36,436 nt of DNA from a bacterium (GTDB lineage: Bacteria > Bacillota_I > Bacilli_A > RF39 > UBA660). Both the position numbers and the translations under genes were made by a program. The notes under the pieces were generated by a model. It was not told the origin of the DNA and did not search any database. It saw nothing but the letters and a program-made list of their open reading frames with translations. Location of the stretch: NCBI GenBank assembly GCA_029218465.1, contig JAQXRJ010000048.1:1-36436 (forward strand). Reading direction: 5' to 3'. Positions 1-7,412 of this stretch are shown piece after piece (within the stretch, counting starts at the first letter, position 1; every line of letters starts with the position of its first letter).

Positions 1-20
1 ATTTTCTTTAAATAAAGCAT
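1..20 (-). CDS. Start of an unidentified gene, cut by the left edge
   Basis: An ATG whose first base is 20 reads leftward as M-L-Y-L-K-K and leaves the window. It has a good ribosome binding site (TAGGAG, about 8 bases upstream) and an extended -10 promoter just before it, which is why I call it. Six codons are not enough to name it. In many Firmicutes the gene after secA is prfB, but nothing here shows that this is prfB. Confidence 0.4.
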
Positions 21-43
21 ACTATCAACTCCTACATATATTA

Positions 44-52
44 TACCATTAA
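44..52 (-). promoter_or_regulatory. Extended -10 promoter of the left-edge gene
   Basis: Minus strand reads TGGTATAAT, an extended -10 (TGnTATAAT), about 15 bases before the TAGGAG ribosome binding site of the gene starting at 20. No clear -35 is visible, which extended -10 promoters tolerate. The same nine bases occur before the gene at 1019-2077. Confidence 0.5.
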
Positions 53-56
53 TTAT

Positions 57-98
57 AGAAAAAAGGATGTCCACATTTAAAACGTTGTCTACATCCTT
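57..98 (-). terminator. Intrinsic terminator
   Basis: Minus strand: AAGGATGT (98-91) pairs with ACATCCTT (70-63), with an inner ACA/TGT helix, and is followed by a run of T. It would end transcripts coming from the cassette to the right. The bases TGTCCAC (68-74) could instead pair with GTGGACA (126-132), so an alternative fold exists. Confidence 0.65.
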
Positions 99-192
99 AT
101 TTTACTTAGGTTTTCACCACATTACGTGGACAAGTTGTAAAACTCGAACCAACTTACTAGTTTTTAAATTTTAAGTTTTTCCTTATTTTATC

Positions 193-366
193 TTACTTGC
201 CACAACATTGTTTATATTTTTTGCCCGATCCACCTGGCGTCCATTTAAAACTACCGTGTAATTTTTTCCTTTTAAAGTGGGCTTTCTTACTTAAAAAGTT
301 GAATAGTTTATTCGTAAATTGTAATAAAGTGATGTCTAATTTTCTGACAATGCGGTTTAAACTTAT
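193..366 (-). pseudogene. Orphan C-terminal fragment with a degenerate SEC-C tail
   Basis: One frame is open from a stop near 367 down to TAA at 193-195, about 57 codons with no ATG, GTG or TTG start in a sensible position and no ribosome binding site. It is Lys-rich and ends GGSGKKYKQCCGK. SEC-C zinc tails such as that of SecA end CPCGSGxxYKxCCG. Here the last Cys-Cys pair is kept, but the first two cysteines are replaced (W-T-P-G-G-S-G), so zinc binding should be impaired. The DNA does not match the 3' end of secA at 2260, so it is not a recent copy of that gene. I read it as the remnant of a larger gene, perhaps from a mobile or accessory element. The parent family is not recognised. The gap 99-192 holds only a weak hairpin (GTTTT 110-114 with AAAAC 139-143, inner CCAC/GTGG). 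Confidence 0.5.
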
Positions 367-371
367 TTAAT

Positions 372-390
372 AACTTATCTAAAACTATCT
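372..390. repeat. Left copy of a direct repeat flanking the cassette
   Basis: Plus strand AACTTATCTAAAACTATCT. Positions 2156-2175 read AACTTATCTAAAACTTATCT, the same sequence apart from one extra T. This copy overlaps the stop codon of the gene at 385-756. The two copies bracket the three-gene cassette. Confidence 0.5.
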
Positions 391-756
391 AGTTCTACCT
401 GATGTTTTTTCTTCTTCAGTTTTAAGATATTTTTCTTTTATATCTTTTATTTCAGAAATAATATCTCTAATTTTGTCACTATGATATTTTTCTTTTATAT
501 CTTCTATTTCAGAAATAATATCTCTAATTTTGTCACTATGATATTCACCTTCTAATTGCTTTCTTAAATATGCAATGTAAGCTAATGGATTGGCAGCAAT
601 TTGTGCATCAGTCCAAAATCCTCTTAAATCTTTTACTGCACCTGGCTTACCACCACCATTAGGTCCGCCACCAAAATTCTTATCATCTGGCAATGTGTTA
701 ATTTTTCTGCCTAATTCTAACTTTTCTTCAGAAATTGTATTTGTTTTTTCATTCAT
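385..756 (-). CDS. Small Gly-rich protein with a tandem 19-residue duplication, unknown
   Basis: A 123-aa protein I do not recognise. It begins with a charged stretch (residues 1-27), then a flexible GGGPNGGGKPG segment (about 29-39). A region with a Trp and aromatic residues follows (GFWTDAQIAANPLAYIAYLRK). Then come two near-identical 19-residue helical units, each starting YHSDKIRDIISEI, and a charged tail. The DNA of the two units is an almost exact 57-bp tandem duplication. A well-spaced ribosome binding site (GGAGG) precedes the ATG. There is no signal peptide or membrane helix. It lies downstream of the 73-aa and transglutaminase-like genes on the same strand, so the three are probably co-transcribed. 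A peptide substrate or secreted effector is possible given its size and Gly-rich hinge, but that is a guess. Confidence 0.75.
   Translation of the reverse strand: MNEKTNTISEEKLELGRKINTLPDDKNFGGGPNGGGKPGAVKDLRGFWTDAQIAANPLAYIAYLRKQLEGEYHSDKIRDIISEIEDIKEKYHSDKIRDIISEIKDIKEKYLKTEEEKTSGRTR
429..542. repeat. 57-bp tandem duplication inside the 123-aa gene
   Basis: Two adjacent 57-bp units within the gene at 385-756 differ by only about two bases. They encode YHSDKIRDIISEIEDIKEK and the same sequence with one Glu-to-Lys change. The reading frame is kept, which points to a recent in-frame slippage or unequal recombination event. Confidence 0.8.
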
Positions 757-791
757 AATTTTTCCTCCTTCAACTATGTCATATCAAATTT

Positions 792-1013
792 CTAAATAAA
801 CGGCCTTATTAATTGTTTATATAATGATTTTATATCTGATTCTTGAATACCTAGATCTCTAAGAATTGAATAAGCAGTTTCAATTTTAATCTTATAAAAA
901 CATCCATCATCTATTAACATGTTTTTAATTTGTAATTGTTTGTGGTATTCTTCAGAATCAATATTATAACAATTTAACAAATCATTATTAAGTTTTCTTA
1001 ATTTATTTATCAT
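792..1013 (-). CDS. 73-aa protein of unknown function
   Basis: A short, charged, mostly helical protein with no signal peptide, membrane segment or recognised domain. It contains two cysteines (in LLNCYNI and DGCFYKI) and a motif-like helix ILRDLGIQESDIKSLYKQL. It starts 5 bases after the stop of the upstream transglutaminase-like gene and ends 35 bases before the 123-aa gene, so it is the middle gene of a tight three-gene set. A partner, chaperone or immunity role would fit such a position, but nothing in the sequence proves it. Its AT-rich codon use resembles the neighbours. Confidence 0.65.
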   Translation of the reverse strand: MINKLRKLNNDLLNCYNIDSEEYHKQLQIKNMLIDDGCFYKIKIETAYSILRDLGIQESDIKSLYKQLIRPFI

Positions 1014-1018
1014 ACCTA

Positions 1019-2077
1019 TTACCTTTCCTTTATACCTGATATTCTAGATCCTTCCCTAAAATATATAAATCTATCATCTGAAAATCCTGATTGTAATTCT
1101 TCTTTGCTTATAGGAATTAATGCTTTTCCGTTATTATAAATATAATAATAATTATTTTCTGGATTGTTTGAAATAGATGTGTCATTTAATGTGAACACCA
1201 TTATTGGCTTATGAATACCTTTTTCAGGATAAGTACCATTTATCATTGTTGCCTTAAAATTATCCTCACGTTCTCTCGGATTAAATACTAATACCCTTAA
1301 AAGTAAAATATAATCCAGCATATCCATTCCAGTTAAATTTGATTCTTTTATTTTTTCTAATAATATTTCCATTTTTTCACTTAATGGTACTTGAACACTG
1401 CTACTGCTTTTTTCATATTCTTCAACATATGCATCAAAATTAGAAGATTTTATTGATTCATTAGGTGCTAAATATGAATATGCTTTTGTTATTGCATCAG
1501 TAATTGCTTGCTTTTCTTGTTCTGTTTCATTTATGCAAGTAATATCTCTAACCATATAATTATTTTTGGCAAGCGATAAATCACTATGCCAAGCAGAAAA
1601 ACTAAAATTAATAAATGTATCATCTATTTTAATTCCAAAAGTTGGATGCCATTTTCCATAACGTTGCACAAAATATTCTTCCTCATCCACAACTTCTACG
1701 GGCTTAATATCAAACAATTCCGAATCATAAACATAACTATCTATTTCAAGATCTTTTAATATTTTTCCATATATGATAGCAAATTCCCAGCAAACAATGC
1801 TATTATTATCTTCATTAATTCTTGATAAATTAGATAACTGAGTATGATTCATACTACTCATATTTCTCTGTGGTATTGTACCCATGATATGCAAGAAAAA
1901 CTCTTCATCATATGTAAAAATCTTACAGAGTTTAACGTAAATAAACATTGCTATTTCAAGTTTATTTAATCCCTCAGGAATTTGTGATATTAATCTTTGT
2001 TCAAATTCTTCATCCAATCTTACTACGTCATATTTATAGGCATTACTATTAGTCACTATATTATTATCTAAAGCCAT
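1019..2077 (-). CDS. Transglutaminase-like (papain-fold) protein
   Basis: A 352-aa protein without signal peptide or membrane segments. The N-terminal half looks like a bacterial transglutaminase-like domain. A helical lead (KLEIAMFIYVKLCKIFTYDEEFF, about residues 39-61) precedes a candidate nucleophile Cys in SIVCWEFAIIYGKIL. A candidate His follows in GKWHPTFGIKIDD, and then FINFSFS, where Asn sits where the usual Asp is expected. The order Cys-His-Asn/Asp and the helix-then-strands pattern support the fold; activity is inferred. The C-terminal part (about 215-352) has no recognised domain. It is the first gene of the cassette, with its own extended -10 promoter and ribosome binding site (GAGGTG). 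It is not like Bacillus spore transglutaminase Tgl. A peptide-processing or crosslinking enzyme, or a toxin with this fold, are both possible. Confidence 0.6.
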   Translation of the reverse strand: MALDNNIVTNSNAYKYDVVRLDEEFEQRLISQIPEGLNKLEIAMFIYVKLCKIFTYDEEFFLHIMGTIPQRNMSSMNHTQLSNLSRINEDNNSIVCWEFAIIYGKILKDLEIDSYVYDSELFDIKPVEVVDEEEYFVQRYGKWHPTFGIKIDDTFINFSFSAWHSDLSLAKNNYMVRDITCINETEQEKQAITDAITKAYSYLAPNESIKSSNFDAYVEEYEKSSSSVQVPLSEKMEILLEKIKESNLTGMDMLDYILLLRVLVFNPREREDNFKATMINGTYPEKGIHKPIMVFTLNDTSISNNPENNYYYIYNNGKALIPISKEELQSGFSDDRFIYFREGSRISGIKER

Positions 2078-2111
2078 GTTAATGTCACCTCAATGTATTC
2101 CTTACAATTTA

Positions 2112-2119
2112 ATTATACC
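2112..2119 (-). promoter_or_regulatory. Extended -10 promoter of the cassette
   Basis: Minus strand TGGTATAAT, 35 bases before the ATG at 2077. A TTGAAC lies about 20 bases upstream of the -10, too far for an ideal -35, so the extended -10 probably carries the promoter. The gap 2120-2220 is otherwise AT-rich and contains the right copy of the flanking repeat. Confidence 0.5.
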
Positions 2120-2155
2120 ATATATATCAATTTTTAAGTTCAATTTAGGCAAAAA

Positions 2156-2175
2156 AACTTATCTAAAACTTATCT
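2156..2175. repeat. Right copy of a direct repeat flanking the cassette
   Basis: Plus strand AACTTATCTAAAACTTATCT, matching 372-390 with one base inserted. It is internally repetitive (ACTTATCTAAA twice), which raises the chance of a coincidental match in AT-rich DNA. Confidence 0.5.
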
Positions 2176-2219
2176 AAACGCCTTTTTTGATGCAAAATTA
2201 CCTAAAAATTGTAAGTGGT

Positions 2220-2260
2220 AAAAAGCTCGTGAGCCCTTTATTTATAAGGCTTTGCGAGCT
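2220..2260 (-). terminator. Terminator after secA
   Basis: Minus strand AGCTCGCAAAGCC (2260-2248) pairs with GGCTCACGAGCT (2235-2224) with one internal mismatch region and is followed by TTTT. The first arm overlaps the secA stop codon. It separates secA from the cassette, implying the cassette is not part of the secA transcript. Confidence 0.85.
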
Positions 2261-4752
2261 TATTTTCCACAACAGACTTTATACTTGCGTCCACTGCCAC
2301 ATGGACAAGGATCATTTCTACCTATTTTTTTTGACTTCTTAGGGGCCTGTTTCACATGATCTTTTCCATCATTAGTTATTTGTTTTTTTGATACTTCTTT
2401 TCTTTCAATATTTTGCTTAATTTCCGATTTAAGTAATAGAATTGTCACATCTTTATCAATATTTTGCATCATTTGATCAAACATATCAAAACCTTCCATT
2501 GTATATGCTCTTAACGGATCATCTTGAGCATATCCTCTTAATCCAATACCTTCTCTTAAATGTGACATTGTATTGATATGTTCCGTCCAATATCTATCTA
2601 TTATATTTAACATAATAACTTTCTCAAATTCGTCAGTTATTTCTCTTGGTAAGTCTTTAATCTTTTCCTCATATTCTTCAACAACAATATTATAAATAAT
2701 ATCAATTAATTCTTCTTTATTATTATTATTAATATCTTTAATATTTAATGTTTTTTTGAATAAATTTTCATTTGAATAATTTATTATTTCTTCTATGTCA
2801 GAATTTGTTAATTTTCCTTCTGGAAATATATGAGATTCAACTAAATCATTTATATGATCTTTCATAGTCTTAAGAATTGTATTGTGAATTGAATCGTTAT
2901 CAAGTATTTCATTTCTTCTTGCATACATTATTTCTCTTTGATTATTCATTACATCATCATATTGTAATAATTGCTTGCGTATATCGAAGTTATTTCCCTC
3001 AACTCTGGTTTGTGCAGTTGCAATTGCATTAGTAAACATTTTACTTTTAATAGGAACATCTTCATCAAAGCCTAATGATTGTAACATACCTTTTATTCTA
3101 TCAGTACCAAATCTAACCATTAAATCATCTTCCATAGAAACATAAAATTGAGTATATCCAGGGTCACCTTGACGGCCTGATCTTCCTCTTAACTGATTGT
3201 CTATTCTACGTGATTCATGACGTTCTGTACCAAGTACACATAATCCACCTAGTTTTTTTACTTCTTCAGTTAACTTAATATCTGTTCCACGTCCTGCCAT
3301 ATTTGTTGCAATTGTTACTGATTTTAACTCACCTGCCTTAGCTATTATTTCAGCCTCTCTTGCATGATTTTTAGCATTTAATACTTCATGTGGAATTTTT
3401 TTCTTTTTTAACATTTCACTAATTAATTCATTAGTTTCAATTGCAATAGTACCAACCAATACTGGTTGACCTTTTTTGTATCTATCTTCAATCTCTTTTA
3501 TTAGAGCCTTATATTTTCCCTGTTTTGTTGCATAAACTAAATCTGGCTCATCTTTTCTTATTATTTCTTTATTAGTTGGTATTTGAATAACAAACATATT
3601 ATAAATATTTCTAAATTCTTCTTCTTCTGTTTTAGCTGTACCAGTCATTCCTGATAATTTTTTATACATTCTGAATAAATTTTGAAATGTTATAGTTGCT
3701 AAAGTTTTTGTTTCTTGATTAATTTTAACACCCTCTTTAGCTTCAATTGCTTGATGAAGTCCATCGCTAAAAGCACGTCCTTTCATTAAACGCCCAGTAA
3801 ATTGATCTACTATAATTATTTCTCCATCCTGCACTACATAATCAACATCATTTTTCATTGCATAATTAGCTTTCAATGATTGATTAATATGGTGTACTAA
3901 ATTTGTGTTTGAAATATCATACATATTATCTAGTTTAAAAGTTTTTTCAGCTTTTTTTACCCCTTCATCTGTAAGTGTTACTGATTTAGTTTTTTCATCA
4001 TACAAATAGTCTTCATCATGCTTTAATCTTTTTACAAATGAATCAGCATCAAGATACATACTATTTCCTTTGAATTCTCCTCCAGAAATAATAAGTGGCG
4101 TTCTAGCTTCATCAATTAATACTGAATCAACTTCATCTATAATTGCAAAATTAAGTCCTCTTTGAACTCTGTTTTCTTTTTTCACAACCATATTATCTCT
4201 TAGATAGTCAAATCCTAGTTCATTATTTGTTGTGTATAAAATATCACAATTATATACAGCTTGTTTTTCTTTAGGTGTTAAACTTCTCAAATTTGTTCCA
4301 ACAGTAAGTCCTAAGAATCTATGAATATTACCCATCCAATTAGCATCACGATCTGCAAGATATTCATTAACTGTTACAATATGAACTCCATCTCCGGATA
4401 ATGCATTTAAGTATGCAGGCATAACTGAAGTTAAAGTTTTTCCTTCTCCTGTTTTCATTTCAGAAATATTTCCAAAGTGAATTGAAATTGCTCCAAGTAA
4501 TTGAACATAATATGGCTTTTCACCAATTACCCTTGAACAAGCTTCTCTTGCTGTTGCATAGGCTTCAACTAATATATCATCTAATGTTTCACCTTTTTTT
4601 AATCTATTTCTAAATTCATCAGTTTTTGCTTGCAATTCATAATCTGTTAATTTTAAATATTCATCGCTTAAGGCTTCTATTTTATCTGCAATATCACAAA
4701 ATCTTTTTAATTCTTTATATTCATGATCAAACAATTTTTTTAGTAAATTCAT
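2260..4752 (-). CDS. secA: Preprotein translocase ATPase SecA
   Basis: The 830-aa motor ATPase that drives secretory proteins through SecYEG at the membrane. Walker A is MKTGEGKT (about 99-106), Walker B is the IIDEVDSVLIDEARTPLI block, and the helicase motif VTIATNMAGRGTDI and DNQLRGRSGRQGD follow in NBD2. The C-terminal zinc tail is complete: PCPCGSGRKYKVCCGK (about 814-829), with three of the four metal ligands Cys and the last Cys-Cys pair. This is full length for the family. It follows hpf, as in many Firmicutes. The ribosome binding site is AGGAGATG before the ATG. It has its own promoter between hpf and itself and a strong terminator over its stop codon. Confidence 0.98.
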   Translation of the reverse strand: MNLLKKLFDHEYKELKRFCDIADKIEALSDEYLKLTDYELQAKTDEFRNRLKKGETLDDILVEAYATAREACSRVIGEKPYYVQLLGAISIHFGNISEMKTGEGKTLTSVMPAYLNALSGDGVHIVTVNEYLADRDANWMGNIHRFLGLTVGTNLRSLTPKEKQAVYNCDILYTTNNELGFDYLRDNMVVKKENRVQRGLNFAIIDEVDSVLIDEARTPLIISGGEFKGNSMYLDADSFVKRLKHDEDYLYDEKTKSVTLTDEGVKKAEKTFKLDNMYDISNTNLVHHINQSLKANYAMKNDVDYVVQDGEIIIVDQFTGRLMKGRAFSDGLHQAIEAKEGVKINQETKTLATITFQNLFRMYKKLSGMTGTAKTEEEEFRNIYNMFVIQIPTNKEIIRKDEPDLVYATKQGKYKALIKEIEDRYKKGQPVLVGTIAIETNELISEMLKKKKIPHEVLNAKNHAREAEIIAKAGELKSVTIATNMAGRGTDIKLTEEVKKLGGLCVLGTERHESRRIDNQLRGRSGRQGDPGYTQFYVSMEDDLMVRFGTDRIKGMLQSLGFDEDVPIKSKMFTNAIATAQTRVEGNNFDIRKQLLQYDDVMNNQREIMYARRNEILDNDSIHNTILKTMKDHINDLVESHIFPEGKLTNSDIEEIINYSNENLFKKTLNIKDINNNNKEELIDIIYNIVVEEYEEKIKDLPREITDEFEKVIMLNIIDRYWTEHINTMSHLREGIGLRGYAQDDPLRAYTMEGFDMFDQMMQNIDKDVTILLLKSEIKQNIERKEVSKKQITNDGKDHVKQAPKKSKKIGRNDPCPCGSGRKYKVCCGK

Positions 4753-4774
4753 GTTATCATCTCCTGTATCTATT

Positions 4775-4802
4775 ATTTTACCAAATAAAAAGAGATTTTC
4801 AA
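4775..4802 (-). promoter_or_regulatory. SigA-type promoter of secA
   Basis: Minus strand TTGAAA (4802-4797), 16-base spacer, TAAAAT (4780-4775) preceded by TG as an extended -10. It lies inside the hpf-secA gap and overlaps the hairpin that ends hpf, so secA can be transcribed independently of hpf. Confidence 0.6.
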
Positions 4803-4818
4803 AGTATAATCCCTTTTT
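4787..4818 (-). terminator. Hairpin after hpf, possible terminator
   Basis: Minus strand AAAAAGGGATT (4818-4808) pairs with AATCTCTTTTT (4797-4787), 11 pairs with one G-U, and ends in a T-rich arm. It shares bases with the -35 of the secA promoter. Confidence 0.55.
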
Positions 4819-4826
4819 ATTTTAAT

Positions 4827-5351
4827 TTATTTTGTTTCTATAATACCATAATTACCGTCAGATCTTTTATATACCAAAGTAGGTGTATCATCTTTATCGT
4901 CCTTAAATAAATAAAAATTATGTCCTAAAAGTTCCATTTGAATTATAGCTTCTTCTTCGCTCATTGGCTTAACTTCTATTTGTTTTCTTTTTATAACATT
5001 TGTTTTTTCTTCTTCAATATCTTCTATTGAATCTAAAATTAAATCTGTATTCTTAACTTTTTTAGATGAAAGTTTCGTTTTATTTTTTCTTATTTGTCTT
5101 TCAATTTTATCAATTATTACATCTACTGCAGCATATACATCTTCTTGAGTTTCCTCTGCCCTTAAAATGAATTTTTTTAATGGAATAGTAACTTCTACTT
5201 TTTGCCCAACGCTTTTAATTTTTATTACTACATTTGCTCTTATGTCTGAACTATCATCAAAATATTTATCAAGCTTTCCTAATTTTTCTACTATATAGTC
5301 ATTCATTGCTTTAGTGACTTTAACTTTGTCACCTCTAATAAAAATTTCCAA
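4827..5351 (-). CDS. hpf: Long-form ribosome hibernation promoting factor
   Basis: A long HPF that dimerises 70S ribosomes into inactive 100S particles in stationary phase or stress. The N-terminal half (IFIRGDKVKVTKAMNDYIVEKLGKLDKYF) is the RaiA/HPF beta-alpha domain that sits in the decoding region. A charged linker follows. The C-terminal domain (EEEAIIQMELLGHNFYLFKD through GNYGIIETK) is the dimerisation domain. I chose the TTG at 5351 (174 aa), not the ATG at 5372. AGGAGATG is correctly spaced before TTG, family members begin MxxxIRG here, and the likely -10 (5371-5376) overlaps that ATG, so it should not be transcribed. It precedes secA, as is common in Firmicutes. Confidence 0.95.
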   Translation of the reverse strand: MEIFIRGDKVKVTKAMNDYIVEKLGKLDKYFDDSSDIRANVVIKIKSVGQKVEVTIPLKKFILRAEETQEDVYAAVDVIIDKIERQIRKNKTKLSSKKVKNTDLILDSIEDIEEEKTNVIKRKQIEVKPMSEEEAIIQMELLGHNFYLFKDDKDDTPTLVYKRSDGNYGIIETK

Positions 5352-5370
5352 TATATCATCTCCTATAATC

Positions 5371-5399
5371 ATAATATCAAATTTAGTAATAGAAGTAAA
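5371..5399 (-). promoter_or_regulatory. Promoter of hpf
   Basis: Minus strand TTTACT, 17-base spacer, TATTAT (5376-5371). The transcript would begin about 5364 and carry a very short leader with AGGAGATG just before the TTG start. Confidence 0.5.
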
Positions 5400-5474
5400 T
5401 GATTAAAAAATTATTTTAAAATTATAAAACACGATTTTTTTCTCATAATATAAGTAGTTATTGGAGGATTTATT

Positions 5475-7412
5475 GTGAAAAAAATGGTTAAATATATGAT
5501 ATTTTTAATTCTTATTGTTACAGTTATTTGTTTTTGTAGTTATGGATATAGTAAACTAAATAATAAACTTGAAATTACTAGTGCAAATAATATAAGTTTA
5601 TATGATGACTCTGGAGAAGTATTTTTTCAAGGAAATGGCTCAAATAAATGGGTTTCTTTAAAAGATATTTCAATTAATGTTATAAATGCAACTATTTCGA
5701 CTGAAGATAAGAATTTTTATAAACACTTTGGATTTGACTTTTTAAGAATAATAAAAGCAGGATATACAAATGTAATAAATAGGAAAACGGTACAAGGTGC
5801 TTCTACTATCTCCCAACAATATGTAAAAAATCTTTTTCTAGATTTCGATAAAACTTGGGAAAGAAAATGGAATGAAATGTGGCTTACTATTAACTTAGAA
5901 TTGAATTACACTAAAGATGAAATATTAGAAGGTTATTTGAATACTATTAATTATGGACATGGAATGTTTGGAATTGAAAAAGCAGCAAATTATTATTTTA
6001 ATAAAAGCGCAAAGGAATTAAATCTTGCTGAAGCTTCAATGCTAGTTGGTATTCCCAAATCTCCTTCAAATTATTCACCTCTTATAAACATCAGTATAGC
6101 CAAAAAAAGACAAAAAGCAATTCTTAGCAGTATGGTTAAAAACGGTTATATCTCGGAAAAAGAAATGAATGACGCTTTTAATGTTGAACTTTCATATTAT
6201 GGAAAAGAACTTGATGATGATTTAAGCACATTAATGTATTTTAAAGATGCAGTACTTTCTGAGCTTGAAAAAATAAGTACTATTCCAAATTCATTTTTAG
6301 ATACAGGAGGTATTAAAATATACACTACACTTGATATAGATGCTCAAAAAGGACTTGAAAAGGCAACAAAAGAATATATTAAAAAAGATTTACAAACTGC
6401 ATCTGTTTCTATAAATCCAAACAATGGGGAAATAATTGCTTTAATTGGAGGTTCAGATTATATAAAATCACAATATAATAGAGCCTTGTCTTCATCTAGA
6501 CAAGTTGGTTCCACTATGAAACCTTTTTTATATTATGCAGCATTGGAAAATGGATTTACTGCGAGCACATGTTTTAGAAGTGAGCAAACTACTTTTACTT
6601 TTTCAAATAATTCTACATACTCTCCTAAAAATGCAAATGAAGTATATGGTAATATTCCAATATCTCTAGCTACCGCAATTGCATATTCAGACAATATATA
6701 TGCTGTTAAAACACATATGTTTCTTGGAGAAGACACTTTAGTTAATACTGCAAAAAGACTTGGAATAACTGCAAATTTGACTCCAAATCCATCTCTTCCT
6801 TTAGGAACTAATGAAATAAATATAATTGATATGACAACTGCTTATTCTACTTTTGCTAATAACGGATATAAGGTAACTCCACATTTAATAAAAAAAGTAG
6901 TTGATTCGAATGAAAATGTTTTATATGAATATAAAGAAGAAAAAGAACAAATTCTTAATCAAAGTCTTGTTTTTATTTTAAATGAGCTTCTAACTTCAAC
7001 TTATGACTCGGCTTTTATTGATTATAATTATCCCACAATGGTCAATCTTTCTGCTAAAATGACAAAAAAATATTCAGTTAAATCTGGAACTACTGCTACC
7101 GATTTATGGACCATAGGATATAATCCAAACGTAATTACATCTGTTTGGGTTGGATATGATGATAATAAAGAAATCACTTCTAATTATTATAATATTGCCA
7201 AAAATATTTGGTTAGATTCTATTGAATACTACCTAAAAGGAAAAGATGAAGTATGGTATGAAAAGCCAAGTAATGTTGTGGGTTGCTTAGTTAATCCTAT
7301 AACGGGAAAACCTGCTTCAGATAAAGATAAAAATAAGAAAATATTATATTATTTAAAAGGTACTGAACCAACTGAAGAACAGATGGTGTTTGACGAAATG
7401 TTTGATAATTAA
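5475..7412 (+). CDS. Class A penicillin-binding protein (glycosyltransferase/transpeptidase)
   Basis: A 645-aa bifunctional peptidoglycan synthase. Residues about 5-25 form the single N-terminal membrane anchor; the rest is outside the cell. The GT51 domain (about 45-215) has the catalytic Glu at 77 in ISTEDKNFYKHFG, followed by GASTISQQYVKN and NYGHGMFGIEKAA. The transpeptidase domain has SxxK as STMK at 346-349, SDN at 405-407 and KSGT at 536-539, so both activities look intact. It starts at GTG with GGAGG seven bases upstream. It is one of only three plus-strand genes and converges on pduL, sharing stop-codon bases. A CATAATAT lies about 35 bases upstream of the start, but I cannot find a convincing -35. 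It could be a vegetative or a spore-specific PBP; the sequence does not decide. Confidence 0.93.
   Translation: MKKMVKYMIFLILIVTVICFCSYGYSKLNNKLEITSANNISLYDDSGEVFFQGNGSNKWVSLKDISINVINATISTEDKNFYKHFGFDFLRIIKAGYTNVINRKTVQGASTISQQYVKNLFLDFDKTWERKWNEMWLTINLELNYTKDEILEGYLNTINYGHGMFGIEKAANYYFNKSAKELNLAEASMLVGIPKSPSNYSPLINISIAKKRQKAILSSMVKNGYISEKEMNDAFNVELSYYGKELDDDLSTLMYFKDAVLSELEKISTIPNSFLDTGGIKIYTTLDIDAQKGLEKATKEYIKKDLQTASVSINPNNGEIIALIGGSDYIKSQYNRALSSSRQVGSTMKPFLYYAALENGFTASTCFRSEQTTFTFSNNSTYSPKNANEVYGNIPISLATAIAYSDNIYAVKTHMFLGEDTLVNTAKRLGITANLTPNPSLPLGTNEINIIDMTTAYSTFANNGYKVTPHLIKKVVDSNENVLYEYKEEKEQILNQSLVFILNELLTSTYDSAFIDYNYPTMVNLSAKMTKKYSVKSGTTATDLWTIGYNPNVITSVWVGYDDNKEITSNYYNIAKNIWLDSIEYYLKGKDEVWYEKPSNVVGCLVNPITGKPASDKDKNKKILYYLKGTEPTEEQMVFDEMFDN

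Noticed and set aside
193-366. Partial duplication of the secA 3' end
   Set aside because: The codons and flanking residues differ throughout; only the short protein motif is shared.
429-542. CRISPR-like repeat
   Set aside because: Only two adjacent units without spacers, in frame inside a gene; it is a tandem duplication.
1019-2077. Spore transglutaminase Tgl acting on GerQ
   Set aside because: No similarity to Tgl sequence; size, motif layout and location differ, and GerQ here lacks early lysines.
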